Of a stretch of DNA of 64,000 nt, positions 46,784-57,058 are shown in pieces; the stretch's first letter is position 1; the number at the start of each line of letters is the position of its first letter. The DNA lies in contig NZ_JAJLQY010000017.1 in NCBI RefSeq assembly GCF_020991275.1, positions 62,001-126,000 on the forward strand. The letters are read 5' to 3'. Position numbers and translations under genes: made by a program. Source of the stretch: Actinocorallia sp. API 0066. GTDB lineage: Bacteria; Actinomycetota; Actinomycetes; Streptosporangiales; Streptosporangiaceae. A model generated the notes under the pieces. The model made no database searches and was not told the origin of the DNA. It saw nothing but the letters and a program-made list of their open reading frames with translations.

Positions 46784-46973
46784 GTGACTCCTTAGATGTG
46801 CTCGACACCCGCAGCCCGGCGGATACCGCCGTGTGGCCGCAGTGTGCGTTCTCTCTCCACGAGGCCCGCCGCTATGAGGGCGCAGCGGGCAGCGCCGGGA
46901 CCGCGATCCCGGTGACTACTTACCGTATCACGGCGATCCGGGGGTGGATGACCGTCCGCCCCGCGCGTGTGGA

Positions 46974-47918
46974 TCAGGGACGGCCGGTGATCTCCCGGGC
47001 CACCTCGACGTCGCGGTTCATCTCGGCGACGAGGTCGTCGATCGAGTCGAACTTGAGCATGCCGCGGATCCGGGCGGTGAAGTCGACGCCGACGTGCTCG
47101 CCGTAAAGGTCCAGGTCGTCACGGTCCAGGGCGTACGCCTCGACCGTCCGGGCCACGCCCTCGAAGGTGGGGTTCGTCCCGATGGAGATCGCGGCGGGCC
47201 AGCGGGCGCCCGGGTAGCGCTCGGAGTCGCAGACCAGGAAGCCCGCGTAGACGCCGTCAGCGGGGATCGCGGTGTGCGGCAGGGACTCCACGTTGGCCGT
47301 CGGGAAGCCCAGCGCACGGCCGCGCTGGTGGCCGCGCACGACCACACCCTCGACCCGGTGCGGGCGGCCCAGCTCGTGCGCCGCGTCCTCGACCCTGCCG
47401 TCGGCCAGCGCGGCCCTGATGGCGGTGGAGGAGATGGTGTCGCCGTCCGCGAGCAAAGGGACCCCCTCGGCCTCGAAGTCGTACTTCTCGCCCAGCTCGC
47501 GCAGCAGCAGGACGTCACCCTTGGCCTTGTGGCCGAACCTGAAGTCCTCGCCCACGATCACCCGTGACGCGTGCAGCCGGTCCACCAGGACGGACTGGAC
47601 GAACTCGTCGGGCCCCATCCGGGACAGCTCAAGGGTGAACGGCAGCACCATGACCGCGTCCACGCCCAGCTCGCCGAGCAGCTGGGCCCGGCGCGCGCCG
47701 GACACCAGGAGCGGCGGGTGGCTGCCGGGGCGCACCACCTCGTCGGGATGCGGGTCGAACGTGATCACCACGCAGGGCAGTCCGAGGTCGGCGGCCAGGC
47801 GCGCGGCCCGCCCGACGACCTTCTGGTGCCCCTGGTGGACGCCGTCGAACACCCCGATGGTGACGACCGATCTGCCCCAGTCTCGGGGGACCTCGTCAAG
47901 GCCGTACCAGCGCCGCAC
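46974..47918 (-). CDS. ribF: Bifunctional riboflavin kinase/FAD synthetase
   Basis: The 314-residue enzyme has an N-terminal FAD synthetase domain (VTIGVFDGVHQGHQKVVGRA, GEDFRFGHKAKGDV) and a C-terminal riboflavin kinase domain (RALGFPTANV, ISIGTNPTFEG). It makes FMN and FAD from riboflavin. It lies between truB and rpsO, the usual actinobacterial order, with trhA inserted between truB and ribF. Confidence 0.96.
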   Translation of the reverse strand: MRRWYGLDEVPRDWGRSVVTIGVFDGVHQGHQKVVGRAARLAADLGLPCVVITFDPHPDEVVRPGSHPPLLVSGARRAQLLGELGVDAVMVLPFTLELSRMGPDEFVQSVLVDRLHASRVIVGEDFRFGHKAKGDVLLLRELGEKYDFEAEGVPLLADGDTISSTAIRAALADGRVEDAAHELGRPHRVEGVVVRGHQRGRALGFPTANVESLPHTAIPADGVYAGFLVCDSERYPGARWPAAISIGTNPTFEGVARTVEAYALDRDDLDLYGEHVGVDFTARIRGMLKFDSIDDLVAEMNRDVEVAREITGRP

Positions 47919-48072
47919 CTGCTCGCTCCCTCAGTCTCGTGTGAGCCCGTCCACCGGGACAAGCCTGCCATGGGCGGCCCGGCGGCCCGCACTCCGCCTC
48001 CCCTTACGCGGAACCCTGTGCGGAACTCTACTGCGGGGGACTCTACCGAGCCGGAGCGGCGGCCCCGTGCCG

Positions 48073-48738
48073 CTAGGCCCGGTAGACGACCAGGGACACC
48101 GCCACGTAGTGGCAGACATAGGCGGCGATGGTGAAGGCGTGGAACACCTCGTGGAAGCCGAACCAGCGCGGCGACGGGTCGGGGCGCTTCCTCGCGTAGA
48201 TCACGCCGCCCGCGCTGTACAGGGCGCCTCCGACGACGATGAGGACGCTCGCCGCGATGCCCGCGCCGGTCAGGAAGTCCGGCAGCGCGATGACGGCGAA
48301 CCAGCCGAGGGCGATGTAGGCGGCGGTGGCGAGCCAGCGCGGCGCGCCGAGCCAGCACGTGCGGAAGATCACGCCCGCGATCGCGCCCGTCCAGACCCCC
48401 GCCAGGATGACGATCCTCGTGGTGCCCTCCAGCGCCAGGAGGGCGAACGGCGTGTACGTCCCGGCGATGATGAGGAAGATGTTGGCGTGGTCGAACCTGC
48501 GCATGGCCGCCTCGCCGCGCGGGCCGAACTGGTTGCGGTGATAGGTGGCGGAGATGCCGAACAGCAGGCCCGAGGTGACGGCGTAGACGGCCGCGCCTAT
48601 CCGCGACTGGAGGGTGGGGCCGAAGGTGACGAGCACCAGGCCGCCGATCAGTGCGGCGGGGAAGGCTCCGAGGTGGAGCCAGCCCCTGAGCCTAGGCTTG
48701 AGCTGCGCGTCGGCGATGCGCTCCAGCGTGGCGACCAT
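48073..48738 (-). CDS. Hemolysin III/TrhA-like PAQR membrane protein
   Basis: A 221-residue protein with seven membrane segments. Conserved PAQR residues are present: Ser/His in GISATYHRN, Asp/His in RRFDHANIFLIIAGTYTPF, and two histidines in FHEVFHAFTIAAYVCHY, likely a metal site. Members have been linked to membrane-fluidity control (TrhA) in E. coli. GGGAGG lies ahead of the ATG. It separates ribF from truB. Confidence 0.9.
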   Translation of the reverse strand: MVATLERIADAQLKPRLRGWLHLGAFPAALIGGLVLVTFGPTLQSRIGAAVYAVTSGLLFGISATYHRNQFGPRGEAAMRRFDHANIFLIIAGTYTPFALLALEGTTRIVILAGVWTGAIAGVIFRTCWLGAPRWLATAAYIALGWFAVIALPDFLTGAGIAASVLIVVGGALYSAGGVIYARKRPDPSPRWFGFHEVFHAFTIAAYVCHYVAVSLVVYRA

Positions 48739-48869
48739 TGCGTCGGGTACCTCCCACAGGCACGAAGCGGGAAAAGCTACGTACCCGTAGGTTACGCCAT
48801 CGTAGGTTGACCCGATAGGTGATCCCGGCTACCGCACGGCGTGTCAGGAGACGACCACCTAGCGCGGCG

Positions 48870-49745
48870 TCAGGAAACGAACACAGCGAGGGGCTTGGCC
48901 TTGCCGCCCCTCTCCTCCACGAGGGAGAGAAGGCTCCCGTCGGGCCCGAAGACGCCGATGGGGCCCTCACCGAGCCCGAGGGCGGGCAGCCTGCCCCCGT
49001 GACGCACCAGGGCCGCCTCCTCCTCCGTGACGTCACGGCGGGGGAAGGCGGCGGCCACGGCGTCCCCGATGGGCAGGATCACGCAGTCCTCGGCCAACTG
49101 CTCCAGGGTCCGCGCCTGATCCAGCCCGTACGGGCCGACCGCGGTGCGGCGCAGGGCCGTCAGATGCCCTCCGACGCCCAGGGCGGCCCCCAGGTCCCGC
49201 GCGAGCGCCCGGATGTAGGTACCCGAGGAACACGCCACGGTGACGTCCACGTCGACCACGTCGCCGTCCCGGCGGACCGCGCGGACGTCGAAGGCGTGCA
49301 CCGTCACCGGGCGGGCCTTCAGCTCGACGTCCTCGCCCTGCCTGGCCCGCTTGTAGGCGCGCTCCCCGTCGACCTTGATCGCGCTCACCTGGGGCGGCAC
49401 CTGCTGGATCAGGCCGGTGAGCGCCTTGATCCCGAGCGTGATCTCCTCGTCCGTCACGTGCCCGGCCGGGACGGACCCGGTGGGCTCGCCCTCGGCGTCG
49501 TCGGTGTTCGTGGTCCGGCCGAGCCGGATCGACCCCTCGTAGACCTTGCTGGTGAGGGCGAGGTGGCCCAGCAGCCGGGTCGCCTTCTCCACGCCGACGA
49601 CGAGCACACCCGTCGCCATCGGGTCGAGCGTCCCGGCGTGGCCGACGCGGCGGGTCCCCGCCAGGCGGCGCATCCGGGCGACGACGTCATGGGACGTCCA
49701 CCCGGCGGGCTTGTCCACGATGACCAGGCCGGAGACTGGGCTCAC
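48870..49745 (-). CDS. truB: tRNA pseudouridine(55) synthase TruB
   Basis: The 291-residue enzyme has SGLVIVDKPAGWTSHDVV and the catalytic aspartate in GHAGTLDPMATG (Asp41), then YEGSIRLGRTTNTDDAEG and a C-terminal PUA-like region. It modifies U55 in the T loop of tRNAs. GTG 49745 was chosen because AAAGGGA lies just upstream; GTG 49748 or the longer start at 49760 are possible. It is downstream of rbfA in the infB operon region. Confidence 0.95.
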   Translation of the reverse strand: MSPVSGLVIVDKPAGWTSHDVVARMRRLAGTRRVGHAGTLDPMATGVLVVGVEKATRLLGHLALTSKVYEGSIRLGRTTNTDDAEGEPTGSVPAGHVTDEEITLGIKALTGLIQQVPPQVSAIKVDGERAYKRARQGEDVELKARPVTVHAFDVRAVRRDGDVVDVDVTVACSSGTYIRALARDLGAALGVGGHLTALRRTAVGPYGLDQARTLEQLAEDCVILPIGDAVAAAFPRRDVTEEEAALVRHGGRLPALGLGEGPIGVFGPDGSLLSLVEERGGKAKPLAVFVS

Positions 49746-49804
49746 CACGATCCCTTTCACTCACGTGCTTGCGCGCCCTGCGGGCGGGTTCGCCCTGGGG
49801 GCGG

Positions 49805-50296
49805 CTACTTACGGTCGTCCTCTGATTCGACGCCGACGATCTCCTCGTCGAGGTCGTCGTCCTCGAACTCGTCGTCCTCTTCGTCGGACTTGTAGGGGTT
49901 GGCGTCACCCGCGTGGGTCGCGCCGACCGCCTTGGCCGCCACCTCGGCGTCCTGCTCCTTGGCCTTGGCCAGCAGCTGCTCGATGTGGTGGGCGTTCTCG
50001 ATGACCTCGTCCGGCACGAACGTCAGCGACGGGGTGTGCCGGATGCCGGTCTTGCGGCCGACCTCCGTGCGGATGATCCCCTTGGCGCTCTCCAGCGCCG
50101 CCGCCGTGCCCGCCTTCTCCTCGTCGGTCCCGTACACCGTGTAGTACACGGTGGCGTCGCGGAGGTCGTTGGTGATCTTGGCGTCCGTGATCGTCACGAA
50201 CCCGAGCCTGGGGTCCTTGACCCGCCGCTCCAGCATCTCCGCCACGATCTGCTGAATCCGGTCGGCGAGCTTGCGCGCCCGCGCCGCATCCACCAT
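49805..50296 (-). CDS. rbfA: Ribosome-binding factor A with acidic tail
   Basis: A 163-residue KH-fold protein: MVDAARARKLADRIQQIVAE, RVKDPRLGFVTITDAKIT and LESAKGIIRTEVGRK are characteristic. It assists late 16S rRNA maturation in the 30S subunit and cold adaptation. The last 30 residues are strongly acidic (SDEEDDEFEDDDLDEEI), longer than in E. coli. It starts 4 bp after the DUF503 stop. Confidence 0.95.
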   Translation of the reverse strand: MVDAARARKLADRIQQIVAEMLERRVKDPRLGFVTITDAKITNDLRDATVYYTVYGTDEEKAGTAAALESAKGIIRTEVGRKTGIRHTPSLTFVPDEVIENAHHIEQLLAKAKEQDAEVAAKAVGATHAGDANPYKSDEEDDEFEDDDLDEEIVGVESEDDRK

Positions 50297-50300
50297 GGCA

Positions 50301-50603
50301 CTACTCCTCGTCGTCGTAGATCCGCTGCCGCGCCGACAGCAGATCGATCTCCGGGCGGCCCGCGACGAGCCGCTCGCACTGCTCCATGACCGCCCGGCAG
50401 TTCCCCGCGGTCGCGGAGACCACGGCGATGCCGATCTCGGCCCTGCGGTGCAGGTCCAGATGGCCCGTCTCGGCGACGGCCACCGCGGGGAACCGCTTGT
50501 GCACCTCGGCGATGACCGGCCTGACCACCCCCCGCTTCTCCTTGAGCGAGTGCACGTCGCCCAACAGGAGATCAAGGGTCAAAGCTCCCACGAACATGTT
50601 CAC
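50301..50603 (-). CDS. DUF503 (YlxP-like) protein
   Basis: The 100-residue protein (98 from the ATG at 50597) contains MFVGALTLDLLLGDVHSLKE and KRGVVRPVIAEV, typical of DUF503, a small ferredoxin-like family found between infB and rbfA in Gram-positives. The function is not firmly established; a ribosome-assembly role is plausible from context. It ends 4 bp before rbfA. Confidence 0.88.
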   Translation of the reverse strand: MNMFVGALTLDLLLGDVHSLKEKRGVVRPVIAEVHKRFPAVAVAETGHLDLHRRAEIGIAVVSATAGNCRAVMEQCERLVAGRPEIDLLSARQRIYDDEE

Positions 50604-50672
50604 CCGGTGTGTCTAGGAGAGACCTACACGTCCGCAGCCCCGGGCCGCTGCCTTCAACGGTAGGCGACATGG

Positions 50673-50704
50673 GAACGCCCCGGGGAAAAGGCCCCGGGGC
50701 GTTC
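50673..50704. terminator. GC-rich hairpin between infB and the DUF503 gene
   Basis: GAACGCCCCGGGG and CCCCGGGGCGTTC form a 13-bp stem with a 6-nt loop, 12 bp past the infB stop. It probably terminates or attenuates the infB transcript before DUF503-rbfA-truB. Confidence 0.7.
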
Positions 50705-50715
50705 TCTACGAACCG

Positions 50716-53700
50716 TCAGGAGCGGGGCTTCTCCCGCATCTCGAACGTCTCGATGACGTCGTCGATCTTCAGGTCCTGGTAGCCGATGCCGATACCGCAC
50801 TCGAAGCCCTCGCGGACCTCGGTGACGTCGTCCTTCTCCCGGCGGAGCGAGGAGACGGTGAGGTTGTCGGCGATGACCCTGCCCTCCCGGACCAGCCGCG
50901 CCTTGCTGTTGCGGTTGACCGTGCCGGACTGGACCATACAACCGGCGATGTTGCCGATCTTCGGCACCTTGAAGATCGCGCGGATCTGCGCGGTGCCCAG
51001 CTGGACCTGCTCGAACTCCGGCTTGAGCAGACCCTTGAGGGCCGCCTCGACCTCTTCGATCGCCTGGTAGATGACCGAGTAGTACCGGATGTCGATGCCT
51101 TCGCGGTCCGCCACCTCCTGGGCGTTGCGCTCGGGCCTGACGTTGAAGCCGATGATGACCGCGCCGTCCGAGGCCACCGCGAGGTTGACGTCGTCCTGGG
51201 TGATCGCGCCGACACCGCGGCGGATGATCCGCAGGTTGACCTCGTCGCCCACGTCGATCTTGAGCAGCGAGTCCTCCAGCGCCTCGACCGAACCGGACAC
51301 GTCGCCCTTGAGGATGAGCAGCAGCTCCTGGCGCTCGCCCTTCGACAGCTCGTTGAAGAGCTCTTCCAGGGAGTGCTTGGGACGGCTGCGCAGCAGCTCG
51401 GCGTTGCGCTTGCGCGCCGCGCGCTTGTCGGCGATCTGGCGGGCCATCCTGTCGTCCTCGACGACGAGGAAGCTGTCGCCCGCGCCCGGCACCGCGGTGA
51501 GGCCGAGGACCAGCACCGGACGCGACGGGGTCGCCTCGTCCACGTGCTCGCCGTTCTCGTCCAGCATCGCCCGGACGCGGCCGTGCGCGCCGCCCGCGAC
51601 GATCGAGTCGCCGATGCGCAGCGTGCCGCGCTGGACCAGCACCGTGGCCACCGGGCCACGGCCCTTGTCCAGGTGCGCCTCGATCGCGACGCCCTGGGCG
51701 TCCTGGTCGGGGTTGGCCCGCAGGTCCAGCTCCGCGTCGGCGGTCAGCACGATCGCCTCGAGCAGGCCCTCGATGTTCTCGCCCTGCTTGGCGGACACGT
51801 CCACGAACAGGGTCTGGCCACCGAACTCCTCGGCCACCAGGCCGTACTCGGTGAGCTGGGCCCTGACCTTCGTCGGGTCCGCGCCCTCCTTGTCGATCTT
51901 GTTGACCGCCACGACGATCGGCACGCCGGCCGCCGTCGCGTGGTCGATCGCCTCGGTGGTCTGCGGCTTGACGCCGTCGTCCGCGGCGACCACCAGGACC
52001 ACGAGGTCGGTGGTCTCGGCGCCACGGGCACGCATGGCGGAGAACGCCTCGTGACCCGGGGTGTCGATGAAGGTGATCTTGCGCTCTTCGCCGTCCACCT
52101 CGGTCGCGACCTGGTAGGCGCCGATGTGCTGGGTGATGCCGCCGGCCTCGCCCGCCACCACGTTGGCGTTGCGGATCGCGTCCAGCAGCTTGGTCTTGCC
52201 GTGGTCGACGTGACCCATGACCGTGACGACCGGGGGCCGCGCGGCCAGGTGCTCCTCGCCGCCCTCGTCCTCACCGAACTCGAGGTCGAAGGACTCCAGC
52301 AGCTCGCGGTCCTCGTCCTCGGGGCTGACGACCTGGACGTTGAAGTCCAGCTCGGCGCCCAGCAGCTGGAGCGACTCCTCGGTGACGGACTGGGTGGCCG
52401 TCACCATCTCGCCGAGGTGCATCATGATCGCCACGAGCGACGCCGGGTTGGCGCCGATCTTCTCGGCGAAGTCCGTCAGCGTGGCGCCCTGGGCGAGGCG
52501 GATGACCTTGCCGTTGCCCCGGGGCGCGTTGACGCCGCCGATGGCCGGCGCCTGCATGTTGTCGAACTCTTGACGCCGCTGCTTCTTGGACTTGCGACCA
52601 CGCGCCGGACGGCCGCCGGGACGGCCGAAGGCGCCCGCCGTGCCACCACGGCCACGGCCGCCGGGGCCGGGACGGCCGCCGAAGCCACCGCCGCCACCGG
52701 GACGGCCGGCACCGCCGCCACCACCGGGGCCACCGCCGCCGGGACGCGCGAAGCCGCCGCCACCGCCACCGGGACGGCCACCGCCGCCACCGGGACGGGC
52801 GAAGCCGCCACCGCCGCCACCGCCGCCGGGACGGCCACCGCCGCCACCGCCACCGCCGCCACCACCGGGACGCGGACCGCCGGGGCCACCCGGACGGGCG
52901 CCCTGCTGCGGGGGCCGCGAAGGCATGTTCATCGGCGAGGGACGCGGACCGCCGCCACCGGGCCGGGGCGGCATGCCGGCCGGCGACGGCCGAGGGCCGC
53001 CCGGACGGTCGCCGCCCGCAGGCGGACGCGGGGACGCGGGACGGGGACCGCCGGGGCGCTCCGCGGTGCCGGCGCCGCCACGCTCACCCGGGCCGCCCGG
53101 ACGGGGGCCGGGACGCGGGCCGGGCTTGGGCGCGCCCATGCCGGTGTTGGTCGAGCTGAACGGGTTGTTGCCCGGACGCGGACCGCCGGGACGGCCGCCG
53201 CCACCGGGACGTCCGCCGCCGCCACCCCCGGCGGGGCTGGGGCGCGGGCCGGGACGGGGGCCGGGCGTCGCGGGACGCGGGCCCGGACGGGGGCCGCGCT
53301 CGCCGCGGTCGCCGCCACGGTCGCCCGCGGGGGTCGGCGGGCCCTGCTGCGGCGCGGGCGGAACCGGCGGAACCGGAGGCCGCGGCGTGGACGGAACCTG
53401 CGGCGCGGGGGCGACCGGGGCGGCTGCGGCGGGTGCCGCGGGAACCTCGGGCGCCGCCGGCGGGCGCGGACCCGGACGGGGTCCGGGACGCGGCCCGGGC
53501 GCCGGCCGCGGCGCGGGACCGGGCTTGGGGCCGCCGGAGACGGCGCCCGCACCGGGCTTGGGGCCCGGACGGGGCCCGGACGAACGGGGGCCGCCACCGC
53601 GACCCGAGGGAGACTTACCGAACGCTTCGGTGAGCCGACGTACTACTGGCGCCTCGATCGTCGAAGACGCCGACCGGACGAACTCGCCCATCTCCTGGAG

Positions 53701-53769
53701 CTTGGCCATGACGACCTTGCTCTCGACACCGAACTCCTTGGCGAGTTCGTACACCCGGACCTTGGCCAC
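50716..53769 (-). CDS. infB: Translation initiation factor IF-2
   Basis: A 1,017-residue GTPase. After an IF2 N-terminal segment ([20 protein letters not shown]) comes a very long Gly/Pro/Arg-rich region (about residues 55-390) with runs such as [20 protein letters not shown]. The G domain has [12 protein letters not shown] (near residue 519), DTPGHEAF and NKID, followed by domains II-IV. It delivers fMet-tRNA to the 30S subunit. The low-complexity N-terminal region is longer than in E. coli. ylxR and nusA lie upstream, the standard order. Confidence 0.97.
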   Translation of the reverse strand: MAKVRVYELAKEFGVESKVVMAKLQEMGEFVRSASSTIEAPVVRRLTEAFGKSPSGRGGGPRSSGPRPGPKPGAGAVSGGPKPGPAPRPAPGPRPGPRPGPRPPAAPEVPAAPAAAAPVAPAPQVPSTPRPPVPPVPPAPQQGPPTPAGDRGGDRGERGPRPGPRPATPGPRPGPRPSPAGGGGGGRPGGGGRPGGPRPGNNPFSSTNTGMGAPKPGPRPGPRPGGPGERGGAGTAERPGGPRPASPRPPAGGDRPGGPRPSPAGMPPRPGGGGPRPSPMNMPSRPPQQGARPGGPGGPRPGGGGGGGGGGGRPGGGGGGGGFARPGGGGGRPGGGGGGFARPGGGGPGGGGGAGRPGGGGGFGGRPGPGGRGRGGTAGAFGRPGGRPARGRKSKKQRRQEFDNMQAPAIGGVNAPRGNGKVIRLAQGATLTDFAEKIGANPASLVAIMMHLGEMVTATQSVTEESLQLLGAELDFNVQVVSPEDEDRELLESFDLEFGEDEGGEEHLAARPPVVTVMGHVDHGKTKLLDAIRNANVVAGEAGGITQHIGAYQVATEVDGEERKITFIDTPGHEAFSAMRARGAETTDLVVLVVAADDGVKPQTTEAIDHATAAGVPIVVAVNKIDKEGADPTKVRAQLTEYGLVAEEFGGQTLFVDVSAKQGENIEGLLEAIVLTADAELDLRANPDQDAQGVAIEAHLDKGRGPVATVLVQRGTLRIGDSIVAGGAHGRVRAMLDENGEHVDEATPSRPVLVLGLTAVPGAGDSFLVVEDDRMARQIADKRAARKRNAELLRSRPKHSLEELFNELSKGERQELLLILKGDVSGSVEALEDSLLKIDVGDEVNLRIIRRGVGAITQDDVNLAVASDGAVIIGFNVRPERNAQEVADREGIDIRYYSVIYQAIEEVEAALKGLLKPEFEQVQLGTAQIRAIFKVPKIGNIAGCMVQSGTVNRNSKARLVREGRVIADNLTVSSLRREKDDVTEVREGFECGIGIGYQDLKIDDVIETFEMREKPRS
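52620..52905 (-). repeat. Gly-codon-rich low-complexity tract in infB
   Basis: Tandem variants of the coding unit [17 protein letters not shown] produce closely similar DNA repeats across about 280 bp. Slippage and length variation between strains are expected. Confidence 0.8.
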
Positions 53770-53879
53770 TGCACTCCCAATCTGGCCCGGGTCGTGTCGC
53801 CGGGCCGTCGCTAACCAGTCATCGCCTACTGCTCATCGAGCGCTCATAGCAATCTCGACCTGCTTCCGACTAGATGTCC

Positions 53880-54164
53880 TTACGTTTCTTCGCTTCCCTG
53901 CAGATATCGCAGCAGACCAGAACTATCGGGCGCGGCCTCAAGGCGCAAGGCCCTGGAGAACGCCCGACGGCGGATCGCCTGCTCCAGACATCCGAGCTCG
54001 GGATGCAGCGAAGCACCCCTGCCCGGCAGCCGCTTGCGCGGATCGGGGACGAGAACGCCCCCCACCGCGACGACTCGCAACAAGTCCGCGCGGGCCGCAC
54101 GGACCCGGCAGCCCACACACGTGCGCTGCCGCTTCACGAGCCGCCGCGCCGGAAATCGCGCCAT
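53880..54164 (-). CDS. YlxR (DUF448) family protein
   Basis: From ATG 54162-54164 this is 94 residues beginning MARFPARRLVKRQRTCVGCR. The family motif R-T-C-V-G-C-R and the basic surface (RKRLPGRGASLH) are clear. YlxR proteins are small nucleoid- or RNA-binding regulators located between nusA and infB. An in-frame GTG at 54194 would add ten residues. The stop of nusA is 34 bp upstream. Confidence 0.88.
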   Translation of the reverse strand: MARFPARRLVKRQRTCVGCRVRAARADLLRVVAVGGVLVPDPRKRLPGRGASLHPELGCLEQAIRRRAFSRALRLEAAPDSSGLLRYLQGSEET

Positions 54165-54198
54165 GAACCGCTGGGCCGAATGGCCACCATGCACCAGT

Positions 54199-55233
54199 CT
54201 ACCCCGCCGAAGCCTCGGCGGCGTCTGGGGTCTCGTCGCCGGGTCCGGGCGCACCGCTCCGACCCTCCTCCGCGGGGGTGTCGGGACGGATGTCGATCCG
54301 CCACCCCGTCAGCCGGGCGGCCAGGCGGGCGTTCTGGCCCTCCTTGCCGATGGCCAGCGACAGCTGGTAGTCCGGGACGATCACCCGGGCGACCCGCTGC
54401 TCGGCGTCGATCACCTCGACCGCGTTGACACGCGCCGGAGAAAGGGCGTTCCCGACGAACGTCGCCGGATCGTCCGACCAGTCGACGATGTCGATCTTCT
54501 CGCCGTGCAGCTCGGTCATCACGTTGCGGACCCGGCTGCCCAGCGGGCCGATGCACGCGCCCTTGGCGTTGACGCCGCTCTTGCGGGAACGGACCGCGAT
54601 CTTCGTGCGGTGCCCCGCCTCACGGGCGATCGCCGCGATCTCCACGGTGCCGTCGAGGATCTCCGGCACCTCCAGCGCGAACAGCTTGCGCACCAGGTTC
54701 GGATGGGTACGGCTCAGCATCACCTGCGGACCGCGATGGCCCTTGCGGACCTGCACGATGTACGCCTTGATCCGCTCGCCGTGCTCGTAGCTCTCCCCCG
54801 GCACCTGCTCCTGCGGCGGCAGCACCGCCTCCAGCTTGCCCAGGTCCACCTGGACGTTGCGCGGGTCCTTGCCCTGCTGGATCACCCCGGTGACGATGTC
54901 CCCCTCACGTCCGGCGTACTCGCCGAACGTCAGCTCGTCCTCGGCGTCCCGCAGCTTCTGCAGGATCACCTGACGGGCCGTGGTCGCCGCGATCCGGCTG
55001 AAGTCCTCAGGGGTGTCGTCGTACTCCCTCGCCGCGCCCTCCGGCTCGGCCTCGGTGGCCCAGACCGTCACGTGGCCGTTCTTCTTGTCGAGTTCCACGC
55101 GGGCCTTGGGGGCGGCGCCCTCAGTGCGGTGGTAGGCGATCAGCAGAGCGTCCTCGATCGCCCGGACCACGAGGTCGAAGGAGATGTCCTTCTCCCGCTC
55201 CAGGCTGCGCAGCACGTTGATGTCAATGTCCAT
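54199..55233 (-). CDS. nusA: Transcription termination/antitermination protein NusA
   Basis: A 344-residue protein starting [20 protein letters not shown] behind GGGGAG. It has the N-terminal RNA-polymerase-binding domain, an S1 domain ([20 protein letters not shown]) and two KH domains ([20 protein letters not shown] and a final [11 protein letters not shown]). It lacks the C-terminal acidic repeats of E. coli NusA, as usual for actinobacteria. It controls pausing, termination and rRNA antitermination. It overlaps the end of rimP by 11 bp. Confidence 0.97.
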   Translation of the reverse strand: MDIDINVLRSLEREKDISFDLVVRAIEDALLIAYHRTEGAAPKARVELDKKNGHVTVWATEAEPEGAAREYDDTPEDFSRIAATTARQVILQKLRDAEDELTFGEYAGREGDIVTGVIQQGKDPRNVQVDLGKLEAVLPPQEQVPGESYEHGERIKAYIVQVRKGHRGPQVMLSRTHPNLVRKLFALEVPEILDGTVEIAAIAREAGHRTKIAVRSRKSGVNAKGACIGPLGSRVRNVMTELHGEKIDIVDWSDDPATFVGNALSPARVNAVEVIDAEQRVARVIVPDYQLSLAIGKEGQNARLAARLTGWRIDIRPDTPAEEGRSGAPGPGDETPDAAEASAG

Positions 55234-55819
55234 GAGGCTCCCCGTCCCCACCTTCCTCGTCTTCGTGGAGCAGGTCTTCGCGGAGCGAGTCGTCCTGGTC
55301 GTCCTGGTCGTCGTCCTGTGTCTCGATCCGGCGGAACTCCACCTGGACCCTTCCCGGCCCGAGGTCGGCGAGAGCGAACGCGCGCTCCTGCCCGGCCACC
55401 TCGATCCGGACCTCCCGGTCGTCGGCGCCCAGGACGCGGCCCTCGACGGGCGCGCCGCCCTCGGCCGTCGTGAGGGGCGCTCTCACAAGCCGTCCCGCGG
55501 CGCGGCGCCAGTGCCGCGGCTCGGTCAGCGGCCGGTCCACGCCGGGCGAGGTGACCTCCAGCACATACGGGCTCCCGCCCAGCACGTCGGTCTCGTCCAG
55601 CGCGGCCGACACGGCGCGGCTCACCACCGCGATGTCGTCGAGGCTCACCCCGCCGTCGGCGTCCACCACAACGCGGACCACCCGGCGCCGGCCCGCCTGG
55701 CTGACGGCGACGTCCTCAAGATCGTGCCCGGACGCGCCCACCACGGGCTCGAGCAGCTCGACCAGCGCGGCCTTCTGGCGGTCCCCTCGAACGCGCCCGT
55801 CGCGCGCTCCTGCGCTCAC
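55223..55819 (-). CDS. rimP: Ribosome maturation factor RimP
   Basis: The 198-residue protein begins near GTG behind GGGAGGT. The RimP core includes [38 protein letters not shown] and the hallmark [20 protein letters not shown]. It is needed for 30S assembly. The C-terminus is an acidic tail ([20 protein letters not shown]). First gene of the rimP-nusA-ylxR-infB run; its promoter is in the 200 bp shared with the divergent ferritin-like gene. Confidence 0.94.
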   Translation of the reverse strand: MSAGARDGRVRGDRQKAALVELLEPVVGASGHDLEDVAVSQAGRRRVVRVVVDADGGVSLDDIAVVSRAVSAALDETDVLGGSPYVLEVTSPGVDRPLTEPRHWRRAAGRLVRAPLTTAEGGAPVEGRVLGADDREVRIEVAGQERAFALADLGPGRVQVEFRRIETQDDDQDDQDDSLREDLLHEDEEGGDGEPHGH

Positions 55820-56020
55820 GGGACCTCCCTGGCTCTACTTATCGGCTCTATCGGTAGCTATGCCTACGCTCTGACCAGACAAGACTATCGACAGCCGGAC
55901 CCCCGAGTGTGTATTCGCACTCCCCGACCCCCTGTGTGGCATGCTGTCTGCGACTCCCGGCCTGTCCCCGCGCGCCTTCGCGCCGCGCCTTCACCGCGCC
56001 GCCTTCCAAGGAGGTCCCGC

Positions 56021-56515
56021 GTGCCCGTCCCCCTGTCCCGCCGGTCGCTGCTGGCCGCCGCCGGGCTGAGCAGCGCGGGGATGGCCGCGCTGACGGCCTG
56101 TGGCGCGCCGCCCGAGGAGCTGGCCCCGGAACCGGACGTCGCGGTGCTGCTGGGCGCGATCGCGGACGAGGAGAACCTGATCTCCCTGTACGAGAAGATC
56201 TCTTCCGCGCACGGCGAACTGCCCTCGGCCTGCGCGCAGGCGCTGGCGAACCACCGGGAGCACCTGGCCGTGCTGCGCAGGCACTACCTGCCGGGCACCG
56301 GCGGCGCCACGTCCACCCCGGCCGCGGCGGGCTCGGCGCCCGCCGAGCCGCCCGCCGACCGGGCCGGCGCCCTCGCCCTGCTGCGCCGCACCGAGCGGGC
56401 CGCCGCGGGCGCCCGGCTCAGGGACGTCGCCGCCGTCTCGCCCGGCATGTCGCAGCTGCTGGCCAGCATCGGCGCCTGCGAGGCGGGCCACGCCACAGCC
56501 CTGGCCCTCACATGA
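56021..56515 (+). CDS. Tat-type lipoprotein with ferritin-like helices
   Basis: GTG 56021 follows a full AAGGAGGT site. The 164-residue product begins VPVPLSRRSLLAAAGLSSAG and reaches a lipobox LTAC, a twin-arginine lipoprotein signal. The mature part is helical, with DEENLISLYEKI and HREHLAVLRRHY giving E and ExxH-like residues of a ferritin-like bundle, plus ACEAGHATALAL at the end. It is coupled (ATGA) to a cytosolic-looking DUF4439 protein. Function is unknown. Confidence 0.78.
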   Translation: MPVPLSRRSLLAAAGLSSAGMAALTACGAPPEELAPEPDVAVLLGAIADEENLISLYEKISSAHGELPSACAQALANHREHLAVLRRHYLPGTGGATSTPAAAGSAPAEPPADRAGALALLRRTERAAAGARLRDVAAVSPGMSQLLASIGACEAGHATALALT

Positions 56516-56937
56516 GCGCCGTCCCCGCCCTTCAGGCGGCGCTCGCCGCCGAACACCGCGCCGTCTACCTGTACGGCGTCGTCGGCGCCCGCTCCCCCCT
56601 TTCCGCGCACCCCCGGATCACCAGGATCTGGGAGCGCCACAAGCTCCGCCGCGACCAGCTGATCGCCCACCTCAAGACCCGCGACGCCACCCCCGTCGCC
56701 TCCGAGCCCGCCTACCCGGCCGACTCGGCGGCCACCCCGGCCGCGCTGGCCGCCGCCGTCGAATCCGACACCCTCACCGCCTACCTCCCCCTCGCCGGCG
56801 CCCCCGCCAAGTCCCTCCGCACCTTCGCCGCCCAGGCCATGCAGGAGGCCCTGGCCCAACACGTCCGCTGGACCCGCACCGCTCCCAGCACTCCTTTCCC
56901 GGCCCTCACGCCCGACACCCTCACCCCGGAGTCATAA
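56512..56937 (+). CDS. DUF4439 ferritin-like domain protein
   Basis: A 141-residue helical protein without a signal peptide. VPALQAALAAEHRAVYLYGV is the conserved start of DUF4439, a ferritin-like fold; ERHKLRRDQLIAHL and FAAQAMQEALAQHVRWTR give later helices. Only some metal-ligand positions are acidic, so iron binding is uncertain. It overlaps the preceding lipoprotein gene by 4 bp; the two may form a pair across the membrane or share ancestry. Confidence 0.82.
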   Translation: MSAVPALQAALAAEHRAVYLYGVVGARSPLSAHPRITRIWERHKLRRDQLIAHLKTRDATPVASEPAYPADSAATPAALAAAVESDTLTAYLPLAGAPAKSLRTFAAQAMQEALAQHVRWTRTAPSTPFPALTPDTLTPES

Positions 56938-57058
56938 CCCCGTCACCCCGGCCCCCGACGGCCGAGACCGCACAGCGGGCACGACCAGCTCGCACAGCAC
57001 ACGCCTGTGACCGACCGGAGTTGTCGCCCCCGAGTGGGATCGGGGGAATTGGGTGAGG

